Shown: positions 1 to 8,330 of the stretch, piece by piece
How positions within the stretch are numbered: position 1 is the stretch's first letter
Layout of the letters: every line of letters starts with the position of its first letter
The notes under the pieces: generated by a model
What the model was told of the DNA's origin: nothing
The model's input: the letters and a program-made list of their open reading frames with translations, nothing else
The model's database searches: none
Assembly (NCBI GenBank): GCA_028824685.1
Contig: JAPPCZ010000034.1
Coordinates: 166,444-230,443, forward strand
Direction: 5' to 3'
Length of the DNA stretch: 64,000 nt
From: Candidatus Poribacteria bacterium
Lineage (GTDB): Bacteria; Poribacteria; WGA-4E; WGA-3G
Position numbers and translations under genes: made by a program

Positions 1-734
1 TCTGGCGCGAATATCCAAATACCGTTGGGACCTGTTAGATAGACATTCCCTTGCACATCTACCTTCATGCCATCTGGAACTCCGTTATCCCCTTTTTCCT
101 CAGCGAAGACACGACCGTTTGCGATTGTGCCATCAGGTTGCACATCAAACGCACGTATATGCATGCGTTTGGTATCATTAATATAAAGGATAGACTCATC
201 TGGTGAAAAACAGATGCCGTTAGGTCTATCAAAATCATCTACAAGGAGTGTTAACGTTCCGCCATCGGGTGATAAACGGTAGACACCGTGAAAATCAAGT
301 TCTTTTTCGGATTTAGCCTTTGAAGATAATCCGTACGGTGGATCGGTAAAATAGATGCTTCCATCGGATTTAACCACGATATCGTTCGGACTGTTCAGAC
401 GTTTACCTTCATAATGCGAAGCGATTGTTAGCACCTCTCCGTCTGCTGTTGTTCGAGATACACGGCGATTGTCATGCTCGCAAGCAATTAGGTGACCGCC
501 TTTATCAAAAGTTAAGCCGTTTGATTTTCCTGACGGGTCTCTGAAAACTGTCATGCCGGATTGTTCATCCCATCGCCGTATTTTGTTTTCAGGGATGTCG
601 CTAAAAAGCAGATACCTTCCGACAGCATGCCAGAGTGGTCCCTCAGTGAATTTACATCCGGTAGCCAATTGTTCTACAGTTGCTTCTGAATCTACTAAAT
701 CTAATAGACGTGAATCACGGACATCAAGTGCCAT
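1..734 (-). CDS. SMP-30/gluconolactonase/LRE family protein, C-terminus beyond left edge
   Basis: The frame is open from ATG at 734 to the window edge (244 codons), so the 3' end is missing. The ATG follows a GGAAAGGA ribosome site. The protein is a six-bladed propeller of the SMP-30/gluconolactonase family: EGPLW (about residues 31-35), NDIVV (117-121), YFTDPPYG (128-135) and PNGICFSPDE (171-180) are family motifs that carry the metal ligands (E31, N117, N172). Family members hydrolyse sugar lactones, usually in the cytosol, as the step after a sugar dehydrogenase. That fits the Gfo/Idh-type dehydrogenases elsewhere in the window. The exact lactone cannot be read from sequence. No signal peptide is visible. 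Confidence 0.85.
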   Translation of the reverse strand, partial: MALDVRDSRLLDLVDSEATVEQLATGCKFTEGPLWHAVGRYLLFSDIPENKIRRWDEQSGMTVFRDPSGKSNGLTFDKGGHLIACEHDNRRVSRTTADGEVLTIASHYEGKRLNSPNDIVVKSDGSIYFTDPPYGLSSKAKSEKELDFHGVYRLSPDGGTLTLLVDDFDRPNGICFSPDESILYINDTKRMHIRAFDVQPDGTIANGRVFAEEKGDNGVPDGMKVDVQGNVYLTGPNGIWIFAP

Positions 735-847
735 GTTTTTCCTTTCCTTTCAATATCCTTGACACGCATTCCTATTCATGATAACATTAACATAATTGCG
801 TGATAGATTAATTAAAAAAGGGTTCCCTAACCGAGCAAAAATATAAA

Positions 848-921
<74 letters not shown>

Positions 922-943
922 ATACGTTAAAAGAAGTTTTAAT

Positions 944-972
944 AGTGTAACAAATTCGGATATTATTGTCAA
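944..972 (-). promoter_or_regulatory. Sigma-70-type promoter for tRNA-Arg
   Basis: On the minus strand TTGACA (972-967), a 17-bp spacer and TACACT (949-944) lie just upstream of the tRNA 5' end at 921. This is close to the consensus housekeeping promoter. Confidence 0.8.
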
Positions 973-989
973 GTTTTTTGTGTAAAGCA

Positions 990-1057
990 CTGGAGTTATT
1001 CAGTTTTCGGGTTTTCCATTATTTTAACAGGGTCGCGAGTTGGAGCTCGCTCCTACA
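990..1057 (+). repeat. MITE-end relic plus hairpin repeat (family A)
   Basis: Positions 990-1026 resemble the outer end of the MITE at 53232 (shared TTATTCAGTTTTCGG core) but no second end is visible. Positions 1032-1057 are a family A hairpin with stem GCGAG/CTCGC followed by TCCTACA. Confidence 0.6.
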
Positions 1058-1134
1058 GGAAGAAATATTGAATAATATAAGAAACTATTGGAGAAGTGAA
1101 TGTCTCCGGTAAAGCATTGCGGAGGAATCTCAGT

Positions 1135-2235
1135 ATGAAACGGATAATTCAACAACTTTCAGATAGTGGGGCAGCTTGTAAACGTATATTGTCATTCGCT
1201 GCGGTCATTATCTTCTTATTCAGTGTTGCCCCCGAAATAGTAGAAAGTCGCCGCGGCGGTTTCGGTGGCGGTCGCAGCTTTGGTCGTAGCTTTAGCAGAA
1301 GTTCAAGCCGTAGTTACAGTCGAAGTTCAAGTTCAAGGAGTTACAGCAGACCGAAAAGTTCTACGCCAACACGCAGCACGCGAAGCACAAGCAGCAGCTA
1401 CGGAAGTCGGACATCAAGAACCACTTCCACGCGTCCCAGCACCACAGCACGCCAGAAACAGTCCGCAACGAATCGTGCCAAGACCACGAACACAACGTCA
1501 ACACGAAAGAATACTGCTACGCGTAGCCAACAGCGCCAAACCACGGCACAAGGTCGTAAACAGGTGCGGCAACTTAAGGCGGAAAACCGCAGTCTGAAAC
1601 GCAAGGTCACGACAGCAAACCGACAAACTGCACAAGCACGTAGACAAAACCGCTCAACCATCACAGTGAATAACTTTGGTGGTTACTATCCTGTGCATGG
1701 GTATTCAATCTATAGTCTTCATGCATCCATGGCGTTTAACAATCTCCTATTCGGCATCTATTTCCATGACTACTACAACCATAGGATCCGTCATAGCTAC
1801 TTGTGGCATTATCATCATCGGGATTATGACCGATCACATTGGGATGCCGAAAAGCAGAAGGAGTACGAGTTTTATAAAGAATATTACGAAAGCCAAGGAA
1901 TTGAACCGAACGCGAATTACGTAGACCCTGGCACAAATCGGGATGAAGATTTTGTTGCAAGTTATGTCGAAGAGAATCCAGATAAGTTTTATGGGGAAAA
2001 TGCGGAGGCTGTCACAGTTGAGGAACTTCCTGATGAAGAAGCAATAAAACAGGAACTTCTTGCATCTGCTGAAACACCGACTGTAACCTCTAATACACAG
2101 CGCGCACCACCGCAGCCCCAAAGGGTTATTGTAGAGAAGAAAACCTCGGGCGCGACGTGGTTTGTTCTCATTTTTGGAAGTCTTCTCATCGTTGGCATCA
2201 TCATGTTGGTATTGTATAATAAAGGTTATTTTTAG
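1135..2235 (+). CDS. Secreted/membrane protein with Ser/Arg/Thr-rich region and C-terminal anchor
   Basis: No family is recognised. The ATG at 1135 is chosen because GGAGGA at 1121-1126 is well spaced; an upstream GTG at 1096 has no such site. The 366-residue protein starts with a signal sequence (hydrophobic stretch about residues 17-36), then a Gly/Arg patch, a long low-complexity Ser/Arg/Thr segment (about 45-140), a basic helical segment that could be a coiled coil (about 145-185), a His/Tyr-rich part, an acidic part, and a C-terminal membrane helix (about 340-362). The next gene starts 8 bp after its stop, so the two are probably co-transcribed and may work together at the envelope. The basic low-complexity segment might bind polyanions; this is a guess. 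Confidence 0.75.
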   Translation: MKRIIQQLSDSGAACKRILSFAAVIIFLFSVAPEIVESRRGGFGGGRSFGRSFSRSSSRSYSRSSSSRSYSRPKSSTPTRSTRSTSSSYGSRTSRTTSTRPSTTARQKQSATNRAKTTNTTSTRKNTATRSQQRQTTAQGRKQVRQLKAENRSLKRKVTTANRQTAQARRQNRSTITVNNFGGYYPVHGYSIYSLHASMAFNNLLFGIYFHDYYNHRIRHSYLWHYHHRDYDRSHWDAEKQKEYEFYKEYYESQGIEPNANYVDPGTNRDEDFVASYVEENPDKFYGENAEAVTVEELPDEEAIKQELLASAETPTVTSNTQRAPPQPQRVIVEKKTSGATWFVLIFGSLLIVGIIMLVLYNKGYF

Positions 2236-2243
2236 GTGGCGAT

Positions 2244-2867
2244 ATGGCACTATTCGGTAAAAAAGAGGGGAAATCTCTTTTTGGTAAACGGAAAGAGGAA
2301 AAGGGTAAAAAGGTGGAACGGCATGAGTTGGTGGACATTCCGATTGAAAGCATCATTGAACTTTCAGATCTTACCACATATCAGGAGACAGGAGACACCT
2401 CACATGCCTTTACGCTCTTCACGGGAAAGAAATACGAAGGTGATGGTCTTCTCCGCTATATGTATCACGTCCGAGATGTAGAGGGTGAGCTTGTAGTTGG
2501 GGTTGACCACATTGCTGGAACGAAAGACGAGTATGAGGTATCGCGGTGGATTGTTGATGGTGAACAAGAACTCGGAGAACCTTTACCAGATGAGATGACG
2601 CTCTATTATCCTGACCCTGAGAATGAGGACAAGGAAATTGCAGTTGTCTACAATCGGCAGGAAGTTGTCTCCGCTAAACTTACCGTTACCGATGCACAGG
2701 GAAAAGAGGAATTTGAAGCAGAACTTCATGAATACATCAACGATAATGAGGAATTGATGTCTGTTGAACTCTGTGGGAACTGGCTTACCTTTTACGTCGG
2801 TATACTCATTTCTCGTTCTGATATTGAGATTTATCCCGCGACTTTAAATGAGCAAATACGCAGTTAA
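2244..2867 (+). CDS. Conserved-looking hypothetical protein, 207 aa
   Basis: The gene starts 8 bp after the preceding stop with an AGGTGG ribosome site overlapping that stop. The protein has a Lys/Gly-rich N-terminus (residues 1-30) and then an acidic, mixed alpha/beta domain with repeated short hydrophobic strands. No signal peptide or membrane segment is seen, so it is probably cytosolic. Its tight coupling to the membrane-anchored gene in front suggests a shared role. I cannot name the family; a domain of the DUF4178 or DUF2491 type was considered but not supported by any motif I can point to. Confidence 0.7.
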   Translation: MALFGKKEGKSLFGKRKEEKGKKVERHELVDIPIESIIELSDLTTYQETGDTSHAFTLFTGKKYEGDGLLRYMYHVRDVEGELVVGVDHIAGTKDEYEVSRWIVDGEQELGEPLPDEMTLYYPDPENEDKEIAVVYNRQEVVSAKLTVTDAQGKEEFEAELHEYINDNEELMSVELCGNWLTFYVGILISRSDIEIYPATLNEQIRS

Positions 2868-2976
2868 ATGTTGTTTGTTATGTGATATAGTAAGGTTTTT
2901 GGACCTTGCCTTATATCTGATCAACGGTAGGTAATTGACATGACGCACCTTACCTACACTAAATGAGGAAACACTC

Positions 2977-3306
2977 ATGATACCGCCTATAACGGAACTA
3001 CTCATAAAAATAGAGCAACTTGAATGGGATTTAGCAGAGGTCAAAAAGGAGTTAGAAAAACTTCAAGCACCTTTAATGAAGTCCCTCACGCCCGAAGAGT
3101 ACCAAGCCGCTCGATTAGCTCGCGTGCGAGCACAGAATGAAAGGCGGCGCCCATTAATTGAAAAAGCGCTCGGAAAACCAAATTCTGACGTTGAATCCCT
3201 TAGCGCCGAAGAAATTCAGCAACTTCTGTTAGAGGAGGGAATAAAACCAGAAGATAATCTTTTTAGTCGCGCTATAATTGAGGAGCGGGAGAAACGAAGC
3301 GAGTGA
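2977..3306 (+). CDS. Coiled-coil partner (putative antitoxin) of the PIN-domain protein
   Basis: This 109-residue protein overlaps the next gene by 4 nt, the usual coupling of toxin-antitoxin pairs. Residues 5-35 form a heptad-like, Leu/Glu/Lys-rich coiled coil, followed by an Arg-rich helix (about 45-65) and an acidic C-terminus (SAEEIQQLLLEEG about residues 75-87). It does not look like any of the common DNA-binding VapB folds (AbrB, RHH, Phd). The role as antitoxin is inferred from position only. Confidence 0.65.
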   Translation: MIPPITELLIKIEQLEWDLAEVKKELEKLQAPLMKSLTPEEYQAARLARVRAQNERRRPLIEKALGKPNSDVESLSAEEIQQLLLEEGIKPEDNLFSRAIIEEREKRSE

Positions 3307-3812
3307 ATTATTTCTGGTTAGATGCAAGTGCAATTATCAAACACTACATTTCCGAAACAGGAACGCCTGAAATGAACTACTTTTTCGCTCATGTCCCTTT
3401 ATTTCAAATGTACTGTTTACTTAACGGGATAGGTGAAGTAATCTCTATCTTCGTCCGACATAAGAATGATGATAAATACAGAAACGTTACTAAAACGCTC
3501 TTTAATCAACTAAAACAGCAATTTGAGAATGAATTTATCTATCGCAACGAAGTAGAATTAGTCCTTGCAACTGAAGATCAGATAACTGACTCCTGGGAAC
3601 TCATTGAAAAGCATTCTATCAATAGCACAGATGCAATTATACTTCAATGTGCACTTGATTTGGCGAATGATTTACGGTCAGATGGGCACAGACTGGTTTT
3701 GGTCAGTTCCGATAAACGCCTCATTAGAGCTGCAAAAGGCGAGAGAATGCTTACGTTTGACCCTGAAAACGATACTCAAACTGCTTTAGATACCCTCATC
3801 AATGTTCCATAG
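3303..3812 (+). CDS. PIN-domain ribonuclease (VapC-like)
   Basis: PIN domains are small Mg-dependent RNases, mostly toxins of VapBC pairs. The acidic quartet is visible: D7 in LDASAIIKHY, E45 in GIGEV, D110 in NSTDAIIL and D137 in SSDKRLI. The length of 169 aa is slightly longer than typical VapC (about 130-150). The start is a GTG whose last bases overlap the TGA of the upstream gene, so translation is coupled. The partner is a coiled-coil protein and not a classic VapB. Confidence 0.85.
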   Translation: MNYFWLDASAIIKHYISETGTPEMNYFFAHVPLFQMYCLLNGIGEVISIFVRHKNDDKYRNVTKTLFNQLKQQFENEFIYRNEVELVLATEDQITDSWELIEKHSINSTDAIILQCALDLANDLRSDGHRLVLVSSDKRLIRAAKGERMLTFDPENDTQTALDTLINVP

Positions 3813-3841
3813 AAACAAAACGACTATTCATATACCAGACA

Positions 3842-4762
3842 TCAACGCCGCATATTCACGAGATAAATCCCAGCTGCCACAAGAACAGCGCCTGCTAACA
3901 GACTAAACGTCAATTCATCACCTAAAAACAGGTGGCTAAACAGTACTCCCGACAGGGGTGTAACAAAAAAGAGTACGACAAGTTTGCTTGCACTATATCT
4001 TTCGAGAATTGCTGTCCACGCCAAAAAACAAAAGCCAGCGATGACACCGCCTTGATAAAGGAGCGCTGCGCTGCTTGCGAGTGTTAATTGAAATGTTCCG
4101 CCGCGCTCAAACAGAAAACTCAGGACAGCATAGACCGGCAGACTCAAACTTAAGTACCATACCAAGAGTCTATACGGGTGAATTGATTGGACTAAAAGTT
4201 TCGTCACGACCACCCGTAGTCCTAAGAAACATCCGCTCGCAAGCACCAAGATGTCTCCAAGGATGTTTGTTTCACCGTTTCCGAGATCTGGCGCGACAGT
4301 TACAAACACTCCGCTGAAAGCAATAATAATTCCCAACGTTTTTGTAACAGAGAGTCGTTCCCCCGGAATCCAGAAATGTGCAAAAAGTGCTGTAAAAAAT
4401 GGATATACATTAACGAAAATAGTCGAACGTGAAGCTGTCGTGAACATGGTGCCAGTGTTCAACACGATGATTTGGGATATGAAAATGATGGTGAGGAATA
4501 GCAGGCGGGAGAATTCCCCGCGGTTTAACCCAAGTGGAATACGACGATAGAGTGCCCATCCACCAACAACGACAAAGCCAATCACAAAACGAAAAAATGC
4601 CAATGCCATCGGGGGTAGGTCTTCCAAACCGACTTTAATCGCAGGGGAATTCCCACCCCAAAGAAAAGCGAGGAGCAAACTGAGGGCAATAATCTTCCCG
4701 TGAGGGTCTTCGCTGATAACATGTCGAATTGGTGATGTCCCGATGGATTCTTTTTTATTCAA
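3842..4762 (-). CDS. EamA/DMT-family transporter
   Basis: This is a 306-residue polytopic protein with about ten membrane helices arranged as two EamA repeats. The first repeat carries the typical LAFLWGGNSPAIK motif near residues 32-44. DMT proteins export or import small metabolites such as amino acids or nucleobases; the substrate cannot be predicted. The frame begins at a TTG (4762) with only a weak ribosome site and has no ATG before the first helix, so the exact start is uncertain. It stands alone on the minus strand, tail to tail with the PIN gene. Confidence 0.85.
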   Translation of the reverse strand: MNKKESIGTSPIRHVISEDPHGKIIALSLLLAFLWGGNSPAIKVGLEDLPPMALAFFRFVIGFVVVGGWALYRRIPLGLNRGEFSRLLFLTIIFISQIIVLNTGTMFTTASRSTIFVNVYPFFTALFAHFWIPGERLSVTKTLGIIIAFSGVFVTVAPDLGNGETNILGDILVLASGCFLGLRVVVTKLLVQSIHPYRLLVWYLSLSLPVYAVLSFLFERGGTFQLTLASSAALLYQGGVIAGFCFLAWTAILERYSASKLVVLFFVTPLSGVLFSHLFLGDELTFSLLAGAVLVAAGIYLVNMRR

Positions 4763-4815
4763 GGAAAACTGATGTCCTCATCCGAGGTTCGATGGCTGAA
4801 AATCTACCCGTTATA

Positions 4816-5619
4816 TCAATCATAGGCACCCGGACGATGATTTCCCATCAGTCGTTGTTGGCGTTCTGTCGCTTGTTCTAAAATCGATTCATCGAACTGG
4901 AACCGATTCAAGTAGGGTGGATATTTCTGTGTTATCATTCTATTAGCATAATGCACCTGTAGCAAATAGCGGGTTTGATCGCTACGATTCGCGGTGCCTC
5001 TATGCCAAACCTCGCTCCTGAAGATTACAACGTCGCCTCCATTGCAGAGGATACTCTGTTCTTTTGCCCCTTTCCACTCTGTTTCGCCATCAGGCCTTCG
5101 TCCAGAAAGATGGCTGCCTGGGACAAACTTCGTTGGACCCAGGTCTTCATAAAGGTCATCTAAGTAGTAGTGGGCAGTTGTAATATAAATTGGCACTTTA
5201 ATACGAGGGTCTTCTAAAACGTCGGCAGGGAGCGAGATAGGCACCCAATCTGAATGTAACCCCTGGTCGGGACGGCCAGGGCCTGTTATCCATGCTGTCA
5301 TTCCAATCACATGGCAGTCGCCTCCATGAACCGCTTCCGCTAACTCAATAACAGGTGATTTGTCAAGGTAGTGTAGGAAAACTGAATCACGATTAAAAGC
5401 ATTATTTATATGCTTATTAAGAAAACCTTCACCATTTTCTGGCACGCTGTGTCTATCAAAACTCTCAGGAATTGCTGTTAACCTATCCATCGCGTCGCGG
5501 AGTTCTGCAAGTTCTTCCGCATTAATAACTTGTGGCAGATACGCATATCCATCTTCTTCCATTGCTTTGACTTGGTTTTCAAGGTCAGGATATGCTATGA
5601 GTGGTAACGCTTGGCTCAT
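4816..5619 (-). CDS. Phytanoyl-CoA dioxygenase (PhyH) family protein
   Basis: This is a cytosolic Fe(II)/2-oxoglutarate oxygenase of the PhyH family. The iron triad is visible as H122-S-D124 (GLHSDW) and H206 (VWHRGTANRS), with R217 as the likely 2-oxoglutarate ligand. I place the start at 5619, where AAGGAGAA is well spaced. A longer frame reaching 5679 would run into the promoter found at 5670-5698. The length is 267 aa, normal for the family. The substrate is unknown; such genes are strongly expanded in Poribacteria and planctomycetes. Confidence 0.88.
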   Translation of the reverse strand: MSQALPLIAYPDLENQVKAMEEDGYAYLPQVINAEELAELRDAMDRLTAIPESFDRHSVPENGEGFLNKHINNAFNRDSVFLHYLDKSPVIELAEAVHGGDCHVIGMTAWITGPGRPDQGLHSDWVPISLPADVLEDPRIKVPIYITTAHYYLDDLYEDLGPTKFVPGSHLSGRRPDGETEWKGAKEQSILCNGGDVVIFRSEVWHRGTANRSDQTRYLLQVHYANRMITQKYPPYLNRFQFDESILEQATERQQRLMGNHRPGAYD

Positions 5620-5669
5620 TATTTCTTCTCCTTGAATACGATCTTCCGAGTGACGAAATATTCCAATAT

Positions 5670-5698
5670 ATCTTATCAACTTTTAAGGAGTATGTCAA
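5670..5698 (-). promoter_or_regulatory. Promoter of the PhyH gene
   Basis: On the minus strand TTGACA (5698-5693), a 17-bp spacer and TAAGAT (5675-5670) lie about 50 bp upstream of the ATG at 5619. Confidence 0.78.
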
Positions 5699-5946
5699 CT
5701 TTTTTATTGAACAATTCGTTAACAAAGTGCATCCAACAGTGTGTTAAGTTAAGATTACTTCTTACTTAAAGATTAACTACCTGTTCCTTATTCGCACCAG
5801 TCTCATAAACCCATCTCGGAATAAATTAGCGGTTCATAGTATATTGCGAATCAACATTGAGGATTGAAATTCAAGTAAATTAATCAAATTGTCCAAATGT
5901 CACATTTACAGCGATGACAACTTATTGAAGAAGAAGGGAGTAAAAG
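5699..5946. other. Gene-free gap between PhyH and infA
   Basis: The gap is AT-rich, with no coding signal. At 5725-5749 there is a weak match (AAAGTGCATCC then GTGTGTTAA) to the 28-bp box found twice at 8040 and 8294. No clear infA promoter could be assigned. Confidence 0.5.
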
Positions 5947-6222
5947 ATGAAAAATAAAGAAAAAACGCAAGATACAACACAAGAACGTTTGGAATCAGCA
6001 AAAGATTCAGCCATCCGTGTGCCTGGGATTGTTTTAGAATCTCTACCGGGAAACCTATTTAGTGTAGAGTTAACAGAGAACGATCACAAAGTTGTGGCGT
6101 ACCTTGCTGGCAAAATGATGCAACACAATATCTGGGTTCTTCCAGGGGATCAGGTTACTGTTGAACTTTCCCCTTATGATCTCACACGCGGGCGGATTGT
6201 CTGGCGAAATCCAGGTACATAA
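5947..6222 (+). CDS. infA: Translation initiation factor IF-1
   Basis: IF-1 binds the A site of the 30S subunit during initiation. The OB-fold core starts near residue 27 ([14 protein letters not shown]) and continues through [22 protein letters not shown] and [13 protein letters not shown], as in bacterial IF-1. The protein is 91 aa against the usual about 72, because of an N-terminal, Lys/Glu/Thr-rich extension of about 20 residues. GGGAG precedes the ATG. It lies 12 bp ahead of rsgA and away from the ribosomal-protein cluster that often hosts infA. Confidence 0.92.
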   Translation: MKNKEKTQDTTQERLESAKDSAIRVPGIVLESLPGNLFSVELTENDHKVVAYLAGKMMQHNIWVLPGDQVTVELSPYDLTRGRIVWRNPGT

Positions 6223-6234
6223 TACCGTCTTTGG

Positions 6235-7245
6235 TTGACTATGGTTATGGAAGGTATTGTGATAAAAGCGCGTGGTGGTGCTTACGAAGTTCAGGTTGGC
6301 AATCAGTGCTATATCTGTACGTTGCGCCATCACCTCATTGAAGCGGAAAGGCGCCGTCTCAATGAAACAAAAGAAATGCCTTATGTCGATTTGGTCGCTG
6401 TTGGCGATAAAGTCCGTATTTCTACCGCTGTATCTACAGAGAACGCAGGTTACATTGAGGAGTGCCTCCCACGGCAAACTCAATTTGGACGAACACGCAT
6501 GGACGGTTGGCGGCAAGTTATTGTTGCAAATCTTGAGATGTTGCTAATCATCTTCGCAGCACGACACCCAACACTTAAATTGCGCATGCTTGATCGATTC
6601 CTTGTCACGGCAGAAGCCTCGGATATAGAACCCGTGATCTGTATTAACAAAATGGATTTGGCAAAATTAAAAAATGTTCAACGCGAACTCAATTTATACG
6701 AAGAATTAGGATATAAAGTTGTTTATACAAGCATCGTAACAGATTTCGGGATTGATAACTTGCGCGAAGTCATGCGGGATAGAATTTCAGCAATTGTTGG
6801 TTCATCTGGCGTGGGAAAATCTTCCTTACTGAATACGTTACAACCTGGACTGCAATTACGTATTGGTGAGGTAGACTCCCGTATTCACAAAGGACAACAT
6901 ACCACAACAGAAGTTATGTTGTTACCACTTGAATTTGGAGGCTTCGTTGCGGACACACCCGGTATCCGAACGCTCGGATTACTTGAAATAGACGATGAAC
7001 AAGGGTTAGACATCCATTTTCCTGAGATGCGTCCTTATATTCCAGAGTGTAAATTTGCTGCATGTACACACCATCACGAGCCTACTTGTGCAGTCAAACA
7101 AGCAGTAAAAACAGGTAATATCAATTCCCTTCGATATGAAAGTTACTTACGTATCTCTGGGTTCACAGAAGGAAGATATGAGCGAAATACAGATAACAAA
7201 CAAAAAAACCGAACTGACCGACAACGTAGACACCGATCCAGATAA
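6235..7245 (+). CDS. rsgA: Ribosome small-subunit GTPase RsgA
   Basis: RsgA is a circularly permuted GTPase that checks late 30S maturation. The order of motifs shows the permutation: NKMD (138-141, G4) comes before the P-loop GSSGVGKS (189-196), then TTT (223-225), DTPG (240-243) and a C-terminal zinc knuckle with C272, C277, H279 and C285. An OB domain precedes the GTPase. The start may be TTG 6235 or ATG 6241/6247; none has a strong ribosome site. The last 30 residues form an Arg-rich tail read from DNA that also encodes the next gene in another frame (68-nt overlap). Functional link: IF-1 and RsgA both act on the 30S subunit. Confidence 0.94.
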   Translation: MTMVMEGIVIKARGGAYEVQVGNQCYICTLRHHLIEAERRRLNETKEMPYVDLVAVGDKVRISTAVSTENAGYIEECLPRQTQFGRTRMDGWRQVIVANLEMLLIIFAARHPTLKLRMLDRFLVTAEASDIEPVICINKMDLAKLKNVQRELNLYEELGYKVVYTSIVTDFGIDNLREVMRDRISAIVGSSGVGKSSLLNTLQPGLQLRIGEVDSRIHKGQHTTTEVMLLPLEFGGFVADTPGIRTLGLLEIDDEQGLDIHFPEMRPYIPECKFAACTHHHEPTCAVKQAVKTGNINSLRYESYLRISGFTEGRYERNTDNKQKNRTDRQRRHRSR

Positions 7246-8008
7246 GTGGGAAAGTGTTATTCATGGGATGCAGCAGATTATAGAAAGAACTGAGAAGAAA
7301 CTCAGGTTTTTTCAGAATCGTCTGAAGCAAGCGCAGTTCATGGAAACCCCAAGCCTGCGAAGAGTACGTGCAGCGGAAGCACAAGTTGACATGCATTCGG
7401 CGCAGCTGGAGAATTTGCGGAGTGAGTTATACAAATTGGAGCGTCTTCAAAGTGGCGGAATTCAACTCCGTTTGACAACTGAGAATGAACTACGTCGAAT
7501 TTGGGGTTGGATAAATCAACCTGATATGAGGGGTATGCTATATGCAGAAAAAATATCGTTTGAAATCTTTGTGGAAGATTGGCAACGTTGGACTGCGGAT
7601 GCAGAAACCCATGCACTTTCAATTGAAACGCTCACCACGCGACTGCTCCTCGGATTTATGCTCCTCCGATGTAGCGCTGATGTCGTTGTTGTAGAATTTG
7701 TAATCATTCGACCTGGTTATCGCACTCGCGGTTACGGGACAGACGCACTTACGGAGACGATGCGTTATGCTTTTGAGGAGTTGAACGCCGTTCATATCAC
7801 CTTACAAGTTTCCCCTGATAACGATGCTGCACTTACATGTTTTGAAAATGCGGGATTCCAATATCTCGGTTATACAGATGTAGACGCACCGGTTTACACA
7901 ATGGGAGTTGAACGAAGTGAGTGGGAAAATGATGAGCCAGATAATTCAACAGATGAACAAATTACATCCCAACGACTACATGCTACGCTCCAAGAATTCT
8001 TAAAATGA
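7178..8008 (+). CDS. GNAT N-acetyltransferase with N-terminal coiled coil
   Basis: The GNAT fold is in residues about 100-250, with the acetyl-CoA loop RPGYRTRGYGTDAL and the following VSPDNDAALTCFENAGFQ helix-strand. Residues about 25-85 form a charged coiled coil. I choose the ATG at 7178 (AAGGA in front), which lies 68 nt inside rsgA; a further upstream start at 7136 has no ribosome site. The acceptor is unknown. Co-transcription with infA-rsgA suggests, but does not prove, a ribosome-related substrate. Confidence 0.85.
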   Translation: MSEIQITNKKTELTDNVDTDPDKWESVIHGMQQIIERTEKKLRFFQNRLKQAQFMETPSLRRVRAAEAQVDMHSAQLENLRSELYKLERLQSGGIQLRLTTENELRRIWGWINQPDMRGMLYAEKISFEIFVEDWQRWTADAETHALSIETLTTRLLLGFMLLRCSADVVVVEFVIIRPGYRTRGYGTDALTETMRYAFEELNAVHITLQVSPDNDAALTCFENAGFQYLGYTDVDAPVYTMGVERSEWENDEPDNSTDEQITSQRLHATLQEFLK

Positions 8009-8039
8009 AAAAAATCTACTACTTTTTCGCAATATGAAG

Positions 8040-8067
8040 CCAAAAGTGCATCCGAAAATGTGTATAG
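8040..8067 (+). promoter_or_regulatory. 28-bp upstream box, copy 1
   Basis: This sequence is identical at all 28 positions to 8294-8321. It sits 8 bp upstream of a -35-like hexamer (8076), so it is placed like an activator site or UP element. Confidence 0.6.
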
Positions 8068-8075
8068 GTGAATCA

Positions 8076-8103
8076 TTATCATTTTTAATGGTAATGGTAT
8101 CCT
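8076..8103 (+). promoter_or_regulatory. Candidate promoter 1 behind the 28-bp box
   Basis: TTATCA (8076-8081), a 16-bp spacer and TATCCT (8098-8103). It is moderate by itself; the same layout behind the second box copy strengthens it. Confidence 0.45.
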
Positions 8104-8138
8104 ATTACCGCTGTATTGCGGAAAAGGAGGTATTTGTT

Positions 8139-8171
8139 ATGTTAGCAAATCAGAGGAGGTGTGGCACTTAG
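8139..8171 (+). CDS. Possible 10-residue leader/mini-ORF 1
   Basis: AAAAGGAGG at 8122-8130 is a near-perfect ribosome site 8 bp before ATG 8139, and the frame stops at TAG after 10 codons (MLANQRRCGT). The stop lies inside a large hairpin. It is probably a leader peptide or the start of a regulatory RNA, not a stable protein. Confidence 0.35.
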   Translation: MLANQRRCGT

Positions 8172-8241
8172 TGTTACGCCCTTTGGTGTGACACTAAGTG
8201 TCGCACACTTTCTGACCGGGACAGAGGTTTGCCTCTGTCCC
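8159..8241 (+). repeat. Two consecutive hairpins
   Basis: Positions 8159-8208 fold as an imperfect stem of about 20 bp (CACTTAGTGT against ACACTAAGTG). Positions 8218-8241 form a perfect 10-bp stem GGGACAGAGG/CCTCTGTCCC with a TTTG loop. No long T tract follows, so they are structured repeats or attenuator-like elements; termination is unsure. Confidence 0.6.
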
Positions 8242-8293
8242 CAATTTCTACAAACAACTTGGTAAAACTTTAGAAATAATTTCGCTGAACATT

Positions 8294-8321
8294 CCAAAAG
8301 TGCATCCGAAAATGTGTATAG
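8294..8321 (+). promoter_or_regulatory. 28-bp upstream box, copy 2
   Basis: It is a perfect copy of 8040-8067 and lies 9 bp upstream of the -35 of the promoter at 8331. Confidence 0.65.
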
Positions 8322-8330
8322 TTAAAATCA

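Noticed and set aside
795..847. Terminator after tRNA-Arg
   Set aside because: A T tract exists on the minus strand, but the stem before it is only 4 bp.
1398..2250. Minus-strand open frames opposite the Ser/Arg-rich protein
   Set aside because: The low-complexity coding sequence keeps several frames open; none has a ribosome site.
2877..2915. AAGGT...ACCTT hairpin as terminator after the 2244-2867 gene
   Set aside because: The stem is only 5 bp and no T tract follows.
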